This document shows, in pieces, positions 7,628-15,508 of a DNA stretch of 64,000 nt. The stretch spans positions 49,836-113,835 of the forward strand of contig JAUJNG010000008.1 in assembly GCA_030448265.1 (NCBI GenBank), given 5' to 3'. Below the pieces are notes generated by a model. That model saw nothing but the letters and a program-made list of their open reading frames with translations, was not told the DNA's origin and made no database searches. This DNA is from Abditibacterium sp. (lineage in GTDB: Bacteria; Armatimonadota; Abditibacteriia; Abditibacteriales; Abditibacteriaceae). The first letter of the stretch is position 1; each line of letters begins with the position of its first letter. The translations under genes were made by a program, and so were the position numbers.

Positions 7628-9199
7628 TCAGCGCCCGCGCAAAAAGCTGCTGGGATTGATGGGCCTGCCGTTTTTGCGGACTTCGAAGTGAAGATGAGCG
7701 CCGGTCGAAGCGCCGGTCGAGCCGACGCTGCTGAGGAGTTGTCCGGCGCGCACCGGCTGTCCTGGACGCACGCCGACGCGCGAGGCGTGGCCGTAGAGCG
7801 TGGAAACGCCGTTGCCGTTATCGACGATCACGGTTTTGCCATACGCCGGTTTCCAGCCCGCCCAGACGACGCGGCCACTTCTCGCGGCGCGAATCGGGGC
7901 TCCGTGCGCGGCGGCGATGTCGTGGCCGGTGTGGAGTTTGCGGCGCCCCGAAACCGGATGATAGCGCACCCCGAAGCGCGACGAAACCCGCCCCCGCGCC
8001 GGAAGCTGCCAGCCGCTCGAACGGCGCAGCGAGTCGATGTCCATCGGCGCGATTTCGACGCGCGGTGCGAGGCGCGGGGCGAGGTCGATGCGCGGCGCGA
8101 GAGTGCGAGGGGCGCTGGATTCGGGGCGGCGGCGGGAGTAGCGGTTGGAAGAGTAGCGCCGGTTGGAGTAGCGGTTGTTGGAGTAACGGTTATTGGAATA
8201 GCGGCGGTAGGAGTCGCGCCGTCCGGTGCGGCGGGAATCGCGGCCATAACTGCGGCGCTGGGAATATCGGTTGTAACTGCGGCGTTCGGCGGCCTCGCGC
8301 GCGGCAGCGCGGCGCTGTTCCTGTTGGTATTGCTCGTAGCGCGCGAGTCTTTCGCGTTCGCGCGCGCGAAACTCGGCCTGACGGCGCAGCGCGGCCTGTT
8401 CGCGCGCCGCCTGCGCTTGATATTGCGCCAGAACGCGCGCTTTGCGCTCCTGAAGAGAGCCGATCATGCCGCCGATCTGCTGCGACGACTGCTCCTGCGC
8501 GAAAGCGTAGTTGATCAGAGCGAGGCGCGAGGCGTTGAGGCGCTTCCACATCTGGGTTTGCTCGCGCTCGCCCGCCGCGATGCGCGCGCGTTCGCGGCCC
8601 ACTGCCGTTCTCATCGCGTTGCGCTGGTTCCACTGCGCCATGAGCGCATTTTGGGCTTGCACCAGTTCGGCTTTATCGGCTTTGAGTTCTTCCTGAAGCT
8701 GGGAATCGCGCTGGGTGATGGCCTGAAAAAACGCCGCGCGGCGTGTCAAATCGGAAAGCGAAGCCGAGCCGAGCGCGACCTGCAAATAATTAGTCTCGCC
8801 GCGACGCTGAATCGCGGCCAATCGCCGCGAGAACTGGACGCGGTGCGCTTTGTAGCGCGCGGTGACGCGCTGAATGCGCTCGCGCGTTTGGGCGATTTTA
8901 TCTTCCGTGCGGCGCATCTGGCGCCAGTAGTTGTGGTAGTTGGAGTTGGCCTCTTCGAGCAGATTTTGGGTGCGCCGCAAACGATTGTGCAGAAATTCGA
9001 CTTGCTGGCTTTGCGCGCTGGCCGTCGAGCGCGCTTTCTGGGCCGACTGCTGCTTCTGGGCTTTTTGCCGCCACAGCGAAGAAATCGAGTTGCCGATGTC
9101 GTCCAGAATGCCGGCGCGAGCGTCGCGGGCCGCAAATCCGAGACACAAAACGCCGATTATCATCCAGGGCGCGCGTTTTTTCATCGAAATGGAGGTCAT
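7628..9199 (-). CDS. EnvC-like murein hydrolase/activator: coiled coil plus M23 (LytM) domain
   Basis: 523 residues from the ATG at 9197-9199; a second ATG 15 bases later is also possible. The order is: signal peptide (WMIIGVLCLGFAARDARA), about 230 residues of coiled coil rich in Gln/Arg/Ala, a low-complexity Arg/Ser/Tyr/Asn stretch with repeated RYSNN units, and a C-terminal LytM domain. The LytM zinc ligands are visible: H-x3-D in KLHTGHDI and the HLH of GAHLHFEV. The layout is that of EnvC-type amidase activators or cell-separation endopeptidases, but both zinc motifs are present, so hydrolase activity is possible. It acts on periplasmic peptidoglycan. A TATAAT box lies upstream (9243-9248). 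Confidence 0.88.
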   Translation of the reverse strand: MTSISMKKRAPWMIIGVLCLGFAARDARAGILDDIGNSISSLWRQKAQKQQSAQKARSTASAQSQQVEFLHNRLRRTQNLLEEANSNYHNYWRQMRRTEDKIAQTRERIQRVTARYKAHRVQFSRRLAAIQRRGETNYLQVALGSASLSDLTRRAAFFQAITQRDSQLQEELKADKAELVQAQNALMAQWNQRNAMRTAVGRERARIAAGEREQTQMWKRLNASRLALINYAFAQEQSSQQIGGMIGSLQERKARVLAQYQAQAAREQAALRRQAEFRARERERLARYEQYQQEQRRAAAREAAERRSYNRYSQRRSYGRDSRRTGRRDSYRRYSNNRYSNNRYSNRRYSSNRYSRRRPESSAPRTLAPRIDLAPRLAPRVEIAPMDIDSLRRSSGWQLPARGRVSSRFGVRYHPVSGRRKLHTGHDIAAAHGAPIRAARSGRVVWAGWKPAYGKTVIVDNGNGVSTLYGHASRVGVRPGQPVRAGQLLSSVGSTGASTGAHLHFEVRKNGRPINPSSFLRGR

Positions 9200-9242
9200 G
9201 AGGAAGTTTTCAACCGATTTTTTGTCGCATCGACCGTGCGCC

Positions 9243-9273
9243 ATTATAGCACGCGCGACGCGCGCTTTTCCAC
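9243..9273 (-). promoter_or_regulatory. Probable promoter of the M23 peptidase gene
   Basis: A perfect minus-strand TATAAT (9243-9248) lies 44 bases before the ATG. The upstream GTGGAA (9268-9273) at 19-bp spacing is a weak -35. It falls between the amt terminator and the M23 gene. Confidence 0.5.
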
Positions 9274-9293
9274 CTCGGCGGGGCGAAAAACGA

Positions 9294-9321
9294 AACGGCC
9301 CCGTCGCAAAACGGGGCCGTT
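9294..9321 (-). terminator. amt terminator
   Basis: An 11-bp perfect GC stem (AACGGCCCCGT with ACGGGGCCGTT) and 6-base loop, followed on the minus strand by TTTCGTTTTTCG. It lies just after the ammonium transporter stop at 9337. Confidence 0.88.
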
Positions 9322-9336
9322 GGAACCTATGAGAAG

Positions 9337-10854
9337 TTAGACCCTGCTCTCGCTGGCATAGGCTTCTTCGCCGTGCATCGACAAATCGAGGCCGCGTTCT
9401 TCGCTTTCGTCGGTGGCGCGCAGGCCGCCCAGGGCTTTGATGGCCGTCAGGATGACGTAGGACATCACGAACGAGTAAGCCGCGACGACGGCGGTGCATT
9501 GCAATTGGAGCAGCAGCGTGGAAAGTCCGCCTGGCACGATGAAAGCGTTGACGCCGCTCAAAGCGCCGGTCGCGAAAATGCCGGTCAAAAGCGCGCCGGT
9601 GAAGCCGCCCACGCCGTGAACCGCGAAGGCATCGAGCGAATCGTCGACTTTGCCCCTGGCACGCAGCGTCGCCATGACGTAGCAGACGCCCGAAGTGATG
9701 GCGCCCACCAAAATCGCGCCGGTCGGCGAGACGAAGCCGCAGGCCGGAGTGATGCCCACCAGACCGGCCACCGCGCCGGTTCCCGCACCCAGGGCGCTGA
9801 TTTCTTTGCGCGTCACCAGATCGATGATCATCCACACCAGCATCGCCGCCGCCGCGCCCAACGTGGTGTTGACGAAAGCCATCACGCCCAGCGCACCGGC
9901 GCCGCCCGCGCTTCCCGCGTTAAATCCATACCAGCCGAACCAGAGCAGTCCCACGCCCAGCAAACAGAGCGGAAGCGAATGAGGCAGCATGGGGCGCGAG
10001 CCGTAACCGCGGCGCTGCCCGACCACAAGGGCGCCCGCCAGAGCCGCGAAACCGGCGTTGACGTGAACGACCGCGCCGCCCGCGAAGTCCATCGCGCCCT
10101 TGGTGAAAATCCAGCCCGCCGGATGCCAGACCCAGTGGGCGACCGGACAATAGACCAGCAGGCCCCAGAGTCCGATGAAAATCAGGTAGGGCACGAATTT
10201 CATGCGTTCGACGAGCGCGCCGGAAATCAGGGCTGGAGTGATGATGAAAAACATCATCTGGAAAATCATGAACGCGCCGTGCGGCACGGTTGCGAACAGT
10301 TCGATGTCCGCCGCTTTCTGGTCGGCCTCGGGAATGGCTTTGCCCTGCGCGTCCACCGTCATGGTGAGCTGCACCGGTTTGCCGTCCGCTCCAATGGCGG
10401 GCGGATAATTGTCGGTAAAAAGCTCCATCGCGGGGGGCAGACCGGCCCAGCCCAGACCGCCGTGATAGGGGTTTCCGTTGTTGCCAAAAGCAATCGAGTA
10501 GCCCGCGACGACCCACAAAATCGCCATCAGCGCCATCGCGCTAAACGACATCATGAGGGTGTTGAGCATATTTTTGCCGCGCACCAGACCGCCGTAAAAG
10601 AAGGCTAAAGCGGGCGTCATCAGCAGCACGAGCGCCGCCGAAGCCAAAACCCAGGCGGTATCGCCGGTGTTGGGGGCGAAAGGCGCGGGTTCGGGCGTTT
10701 CCGAGGCCGAAGCGCCCCCACCCTGGGCATAGGCGTGGCCGGTCAGGGCGCCAAAAAGCGCGGCGAAGGCCAGGGGGAGCGCCATTCGCGCGGTCGTAAA
10801 GCCGAGCGCCTTGGCGCAGGGTGAAACAAAAAGCGTCTTGAAAAATTCCGTCAC
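9337..10854 (-). CDS. amt: Ammonium transporter (Amt/MEP/Rh)
   Basis: 505 residues from a GTG at 10852-10854, chosen because GGAGG lies 5 bases upstream. An ATG 63 bases earlier has no such site. A signal-like first segment ends in GHAYAQ, followed by a Gly/Ser/Pro linker and about eleven membrane helices. Signatures: DTAWVLASAALVLLMTPALA, FFYGGLVRGKNMLNTL, the twin-His pore residues in AVVHVNAGFAALAG and FAVHGVGGFTGALL. It ends in a cytoplasmic tail containing GLDLSMHGEEAY, the kind of tail gated by PII proteins. No glnK neighbours it in this window. A TATAAT promoter and a terminator make it monocistronic. Confidence 0.96.
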   Translation of the reverse strand: MTEFFKTLFVSPCAKALGFTTARMALPLAFAALFGALTGHAYAQGGGASASETPEPAPFAPNTGDTAWVLASAALVLLMTPALAFFYGGLVRGKNMLNTLMMSFSAMALMAILWVVAGYSIAFGNNGNPYHGGLGWAGLPPAMELFTDNYPPAIGADGKPVQLTMTVDAQGKAIPEADQKAADIELFATVPHGAFMIFQMMFFIITPALISGALVERMKFVPYLIFIGLWGLLVYCPVAHWVWHPAGWIFTKGAMDFAGGAVVHVNAGFAALAGALVVGQRRGYGSRPMLPHSLPLCLLGVGLLWFGWYGFNAGSAGGAGALGVMAFVNTTLGAAAAMLVWMIIDLVTRKEISALGAGTGAVAGLVGITPACGFVSPTGAILVGAITSGVCYVMATLRARGKVDDSLDAFAVHGVGGFTGALLTGIFATGALSGVNAFIVPGGLSTLLLQLQCTAVVAAYSFVMSYVILTAIKALGGLRATDESEERGLDLSMHGEEAYASESRV

Positions 10855-10928
10855 AGATTCCTCCAGGAAATTCGTGCCGCATCGCGCGTTGGCTTCGAGA
10901 GAAGTGCGCTCCGGCAAAATCTTCTGGG

Positions 10929-10957
10929 ATTATAAGCCCACCCCGTTGCGCCCAATT
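10929..10957 (-). promoter_or_regulatory. Probable amt promoter
   Basis: A minus-strand TATAAT at 10929-10934 with AATTGG 17 bp upstream (10952-10957). The implied leader is about 70 bases. The -35 match is weak, and no clear sigma-54 GG-N10-GC element was seen. Confidence 0.45.
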
Positions 10958-11055
10958 TACGCGTTTGTTAATTCCGTGTTTCAATGCCGCGCCAGTTGTG
11001 TTTCGACAGCCAAATCCCACTCCCACTTTCTCCATTTCGCTCAAACTGCTGCTTC

Positions 11056-12255
11056 GTGAATCCCCACAATTCCCCTATCGAAAACGCGCTCGAACGCCTT
11101 TCGCGCGGCGGCACCGAAATCATCTCGCGCGCCGAACTGTGCGACAAACTCCAAAAATCCGCCCAAACCGGCCAACCGCTTCGCGTCAAGCTGGGCCTCG
11201 ACCCCACGGCGCCCGATATTCACCTCGGTTTCGCCGTCGTGCTCAAAAAACTGCGCTTATTTCAGGATCTGGGGCATGAGGCGCATCTCATCATCGGCGA
11301 TTTCACCGCGCAAATCGGAGATCCATCGGGCAAATCCAAAACGCGCCCTCAACTCAGTCGCGCTCAGGTCGAGGAAAACGCGCGCACTTATAAGGAACAG
11401 CTTTTTCGCATTCTGGACGAATCGAAAACCGTCGTCCATTTCAACGGCGACTGGCTGGGCAAAATGAATTTCGCCGACGTGGTGCGCCTCGCCTCGAAAT
11501 ATACCGTCGCGCAGATGCTGGAGCGCGAAGACTTCGCCAGACGCCTCGCCGAGCAAAAACCCGTCGCCCTCCACGAAATTCTCTATCCGCTCTGCCAGGG
11601 CCAGGATTCGGTCGAAATTCGCGCCGATGTCGAACTGGGCGGCACCGATCAGCGCTTCAACAACCTCGTGGGGCGCGAACTTCAGCGCGCGAGCGGCCAG
11701 GAATCGCAAGTGGTTCTGCTGATGCCGATTCTGGTCGGTCTCGATGGCACGCAAAAAATGTCGAAAAGCCTGGGCAACTACATCGGCATTTCCGAGGCGC
11801 CAGGGGAGATGTTCGGCAAAATTATGAGCCTGCCCGACGCCGCGATGCGCTCGTATTTCACGCTTTGCACCGAAATTCCTGAAGCGGAAATCGAGAATTT
11901 GCTGGCGAATCACCCGATGGACGCCAAAAAGCGATTGGGCCGCGAAATCGTGGCGCAGTATCACGGCGAAGAGGCGGCTACCGAAGCGCAGGACGCTTTT
12001 GAAAAGCAGTTTTCGCGCGGCGAAGAACCCGAAGAAATGCCCGAAGTCGCCATTTCGAGCGGGGAACTCAGCGCCGCCGAGTTATTAAAAATCTGCTTTC
12101 AAATCACCGGCGGCGAAGCCAAACGCATGATTGGACAGGGCGCGGTGACGCTCGACGGCGCCAGACTCGACGATTCCAACCAGAAAATCGCGCCCCAAAA
12201 CGGCATGAAACTTAAAATGGGCAAGCGCCGCTGGGCCAAAATCAAAATTGATTAA
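11056..12255 (+). CDS. tyrS: Tyrosyl-tRNA synthetase
   Basis: 399 residues from the GTG at 11056-11058. The frame is open 72 bases further up, but that extension is atypical for the family. It is a class I aminoacyl-tRNA synthetase: the HIGH-type motif is HLGF at about residue 56, and the KMSKS loop is KMSKSLGNYIG at about residue 233. The DPTAPDIH and GDFTAQIGDPSGKSKTRP segments are typical of the TyrRS subgroup of about 400 residues, with a C-terminal S4 RNA-binding domain (GEAKRMIGQGAVTLDGARLDD). The final TAA overlaps the first bases of the palindromic repeat at 12254. No T-box-like leader is visible. Confidence 0.96.
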   Translation: MNPHNSPIENALERLSRGGTEIISRAELCDKLQKSAQTGQPLRVKLGLDPTAPDIHLGFAVVLKKLRLFQDLGHEAHLIIGDFTAQIGDPSGKSKTRPQLSRAQVEENARTYKEQLFRILDESKTVVHFNGDWLGKMNFADVVRLASKYTVAQMLEREDFARRLAEQKPVALHEILYPLCQGQDSVEIRADVELGGTDQRFNNLVGRELQRASGQESQVVLLMPILVGLDGTQKMSKSLGNYIGISEAPGEMFGKIMSLPDAAMRSYFTLCTEIPEAEIENLLANHPMDAKKRLGREIVAQYHGEEAATEAQDAFEKQFSRGEEPEEMPEVAISSGELSAAELLKICFQITGGEAKRMIGQGAVTLDGARLDDSNQKIAPQNGMKLKMGKRRWAKIKID

Positions 12256-12334
12256 CCACAGAGACACAGAGAAATTTTTGAGAGTTGTTTTCTCAAAATC
12301 CTCTTTTTCTCTGTGCCTCCGTGTCTCTGTGGTT
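12254..12334. repeat. Palindromic repeat, CCACAGAG family, overlapping the tyrS stop
   Basis: AACCACAGAGACACAGAG at 12254 is mirrored by CTCTGTG..GTCTCTGTGGTT ending at 12334. The first two bases are the AA of the tyrS TAA stop codon. Confidence 0.88.
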
Positions 12335-12345
12335 CATTCCTCCTT

Positions 12346-12984
12346 ATGAGTCGTTATCAAACCGAACTCGAAAAGCATCTCGAAAAATACGCTGGCCCCA
12401 TCGAAGCGCGCTTCGAAAACCTGCTCATCGTGCGAGCCACGAAAAACCGCGACTGCCACATCGTCACGACCTGCGATTTGAGCGATGCGCCCATGAACAG
12501 CCCCCAACCGGAATGGAAATGGGCCGAACTGTGCGCCCTTTTGCCCTCCGACTGGCCTCTCGACCCCAAAATCTGGGAAAGCGACCCCAATTTCGGCTGG
12601 CCCTTTCGTGAGTTGCAGCGATTGGTGCGTTTCGCGCGCGAAAGCGAGTCGTGGCTTGGCTTCGGCCACTCGATTCCCAACGGCAACCCGCCGCAGCCGT
12701 TTGCGCCCACAACGCGGCAGTGCGGCTCGTTTTTGCTACCACCTCTCGAACTGCCCGAAAAATTCGCGCGCCTGCGCCTCGAAGACGGCGAAATCTTGAA
12801 TTTCTGGGCCATCGTGCCGATTTACGCCGACGAACTCGCCGTCAAAGTCAACCAGCGAATGCCCGCGCTGCTCCAGGCGATGACCCAAAAAGGCGTCAGG
12901 GACATCATCGACCCCACGCGCCCCACCATTTTCGAGAAATCGCGCGCGCCCAAAAGCCTCAAAAAATGGCTGTTAGGTCGTTAA
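12346..12984 (+). CDS. Suppressor-of-fused (SUFU) domain protein
   Basis: 212 residues from the ATG at 12346, just after the palindrome. It covers nearly a complete bacterial SUFU-like domain. Markers include CDLSDAPMNSP, WAELCALLPSDWPL, FRELQRLVRFARESESWLG, the highly typical GHSIPNGNPPQPFAP, and FWAIVPIYADELAVKV. Bacterial SUFU proteins are mostly small cytoplasmic proteins of unknown role; comparative studies place many of them as immunity proteins of polymorphic toxins. No toxin gene is adjacent here. No good ribosome-binding site is visible. Confidence 0.82.
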   Translation: MSRYQTELEKHLEKYAGPIEARFENLLIVRATKNRDCHIVTTCDLSDAPMNSPQPEWKWAELCALLPSDWPLDPKIWESDPNFGWPFRELQRLVRFARESESWLGFGHSIPNGNPPQPFAPTTRQCGSFLLPPLELPEKFARLRLEDGEILNFWAIVPIYADELAVKVNQRMPALLQAMTQKGVRDIIDPTRPTIFEKSRAPKSLKKWLLGR

Positions 12985-12989
12985 AAACG

Positions 12990-13134
12990 CCTTGTTTCAA
13001 AATACATTATGGAACACCTTGAAACTTCGCTCTCTTTCGGTTAAGTTCTGACGAGGAGGCGATTTCAGTGAGTGAATCCATGATGGAAGAAGAAGCCGGA
13101 ATGCTGTCGGCGGAGGCGGCGCGCCAGATTTTGG
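12990..13134 (+). repeat. Upstream copy of a duplicated 5' gene region
   Basis: Leader and first codons resemble 15469-15575. Both have CCTTGTTTCAAAA, AGGAGGCGATT, TGAGTGAATC and then 35 identical bases (13100-13134 and 15541-15575). The downstream copy belongs to the HTH-GspE gene, whose HTH domain continues; here similarity stops and the S9 peptidase begins. Confidence 0.85.
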
Positions 13135-15344
13135 ACATCAGTCCCACCACTGGGCCTGACGAGGTGCCTTATGACGATGAAGCCTATCTGCGTCAGAAGA
13201 TGATGCCGTTTCGGGCGAGCCTGGCTTTGTCGCCCGATGGCCAGTGGATCGCGCTTGCCCTGCGGGGGTTCGTAACGGGAGACGATCCCAACGATGGCCG
13301 CGATGAGGCCGAGCCGCTCCAGGCTGTGGCGGAAGAACTGGCGGGATGTGAAGTTGTTGTCGTCAACACTCAGAGCGGCGAGATGCTGCGGCCTTTTCGA
13401 GATTTTCGAACTTCATTTTTGCCCGCCTGGTCACCCGATGGCCGGTTTCTCGCCCTGCTGGGTCAGGATGGGGAACGGCGCTACCCGCGTCTCACGCTGT
13501 GGGAGAAAGGGCAGGGAGAACCGCGTGTTTTCGAGGCGGCACCGATGTCGCCTGTGACCGGTTTTTTGGCCTTGCGGTGGACTCGTGATAGCGGGCGCTT
13601 AATCTTCAAAGTGAAAGACTTACTGGATGCCAGCCCTCTGGTGCAACGTCAGACGACTGAGGAAACCGGTGTCGAAGCTAACTCGCGCGAAACGCTGGGC
13701 GTGCTGGATGTGAGGACGGGGCAGGTGCAAGTCTGGGGAGAGATGACCCGCGCCTGCGGCTGGCGCCTGTCACCGGACGAACGTCGCGTCGCCTTCGCGC
13801 GCTTCGTGAAATCGCCACTGGCGGCGCGGCACAACCAGGCCAGCTATGTGCAACTGGTCGCAGTGAATTTGGACGATGGGGGCGAGATTCCTCTGGGAGA
13901 ACCGCAAACCGACAACTGGGGCGCCTCTTTCTCCTGGTCGCCCGATGGAAGTGCCATCGCCTGGGTTTGTGCGGCCCATCAAAGCGAAACGCAGCTCTTT
14001 GTGGCTGAACTGGACAGTCCAGAACGGCTCTGCGCCATTGCTCTGCCTACCGGCACCGAGTTCGGTTGGTTCGATGTCGGGTCGTATCCCGCTCCCACGC
14101 CGCGCTGGAACTCGCAAAGTTCGCAGTTCAGCTTGCCAGGCAAAGGCAAGCTGTGGCGCTTCACGCGCGATGGGCACATGCTGAATGCCATCGCTCTCTC
14201 GCAGGAGCAGGGTTACGATTGGTTTTGCAACAGCGTGACGGCCCTCGACTTTTCGCCCTGCCCACCGACCGCTCTGAGCGTTTCTGAGAACGAAGACGTG
14301 GAGAAGGACGAAGTCTGGCTGCTGCGCCCCGATCAGGTGTGGAAAGTCGATTTGGCGACCGAAGCGGTGGGGCTCATCTGGAAAAAGAAGCCGGAAGTGC
14401 CACGCATCAGCAGCTACTGGACTGAGCGCGCTTTCGACGCGGCTACGCAGCAGTTCTACACCGTTCGCAGCGCGCCAGAAGGGGCCGTCACGCTCTGGGC
14501 CATCCACCTCCCAACAGGCCAGAGCCGCCGCGTCGCCTTGCTGCGGGAAGGCGTTGGCGCGACCCGATATGGAGCGATTCACCATTTGTCGTGGACGCTG
14601 CCCGATGGCACGACTTGCGGCGGCTCTTTGCTGTTGCCCGTGAATTGGGAGGAGGGCGACAGACCACCCGTTGTAATGAATGTTTACGGCGACGATAGGA
14701 ACAACGGGAAACTGAGTGAAGCCCACTTTCACGCCACGGGTCTCGTGGTCGATCTCCATCTGCTCAGTGCCAATGGTTACGCAGCCTTCGTGCCTGATTT
14801 GCCCCAAACCGATGAGCATCCGGCTGGAAGTCTGGTGGTAGCGGGAGAAGCGGCCGTTGAGGCGTTGCGGGGAAGTGGCCTGGTCGATGCCGAGCGGGTT
14901 GCGGTCATTGGCAACAGTTATGGCGGTTATACCGTGTTGTGCCTGCTAACCAACTCGAAATTCTTCCGCGCTGGGGTCGCCTCCAATGGTGTTTACGATT
15001 TGGCTTTCTCGGCGACCAATGAAGGCTGGGGCTGGGCCGAATCGGGACAGGGCCGGATGCGGGCCACGCTCTGGGAAGATCCGCATCGCTATATTGAAAA
15101 CTCGCCGCTCTATGCGCTCGACACACTGGAAGCGCCGCTGCTGATTCTGCGCGGCGGTGGCGACCGGTGTGTGGATAACAGCGCCAAACCCCTCTTCGCC
15201 TCATTGCAACGGCTGGGAAAGCGTGGCGAGTTGTTGACTTACCGCGACGCGGGACATGCGCCGATTTCGTGGAGCATCGCTGCCCAGCGAGATTTGCACC
15301 GGCGATTATTAACTTTTCTCCAAGAGCACCTGGGCCAGATTTGA
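13068..15344 (+). CDS. S9-family prolyl oligopeptidase-like serine peptidase with a borrowed N-terminus
   Basis: 758 residues. The start is a GTG with AGGAGG upstream. A TolB/WD40-like beta propeller (repeated SPDG units, e.g. LSPDGQWIA, WSPDGRFLA, WSPDGSAIA) is followed by the alpha/beta-hydrolase domain. The catalytic triad is visible: Ser in VIGNSYGGYTVL (about 616), Asp in RGGGDRCVD and His in DAGHAPISW. There is no signal peptide, so it is probably cytosolic. The first 28 or so residues (MSESMMEEEAGMLSAEAARQIL) duplicate the N-terminus of the next gene, including 35 identical bases, and replace the normal start of an S9 enzyme. Base and codon use also look less extreme than in neighbours, suggesting acquisition. 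Confidence 0.9.
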   Translation: MSESMMEEEAGMLSAEAARQILDISPTTGPDEVPYDDEAYLRQKMMPFRASLALSPDGQWIALALRGFVTGDDPNDGRDEAEPLQAVAEELAGCEVVVVNTQSGEMLRPFRDFRTSFLPAWSPDGRFLALLGQDGERRYPRLTLWEKGQGEPRVFEAAPMSPVTGFLALRWTRDSGRLIFKVKDLLDASPLVQRQTTEETGVEANSRETLGVLDVRTGQVQVWGEMTRACGWRLSPDERRVAFARFVKSPLAARHNQASYVQLVAVNLDDGGEIPLGEPQTDNWGASFSWSPDGSAIAWVCAAHQSETQLFVAELDSPERLCAIALPTGTEFGWFDVGSYPAPTPRWNSQSSQFSLPGKGKLWRFTRDGHMLNAIALSQEQGYDWFCNSVTALDFSPCPPTALSVSENEDVEKDEVWLLRPDQVWKVDLATEAVGLIWKKKPEVPRISSYWTERAFDAATQQFYTVRSAPEGAVTLWAIHLPTGQSRRVALLREGVGATRYGAIHHLSWTLPDGTTCGGSLLLPVNWEEGDRPPVVMNVYGDDRNNGKLSEAHFHATGLVVDLHLLSANGYAAFVPDLPQTDEHPAGSLVVAGEAAVEALRGSGLVDAERVAVIGNSYGGYTVLCLLTNSKFFRAGVASNGVYDLAFSATNEGWGWAESGQGRMRATLWEDPHRYIENSPLYALDTLEAPLLILRGGGDRCVDNSAKPLFASLQRLGKRGELLTYRDAGHAPISWSIAAQRDLHRRLLTFLQEHLGQI

Positions 15345-15508
15345 AAGTGAAATTCCCTCGCTAAAAGGGGTTGTCAGGGGCCGTTTGAGCCGCGATTGCC
15401 CAACGCCGCATCTCGTCTGATGCCGTGTTTAGCTGCGGCCAACATGGAATGAGCTGCGATGCTCACCACCTTGTTTCAAAAATCCATAAAACAACAGGAG
15501 GCGATTCA

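Noticed and set aside
7481..9340. Long plus-strand open frame (619 codons)
   Set aside because: Antisense shadow of the M23 peptidase gene; no ribosome-binding site or domain.
13770..14819. Minus-strand open frame of 349 codons
   Set aside because: Shadow of the S9 peptidase, which has a full catalytic triad on the other strand.
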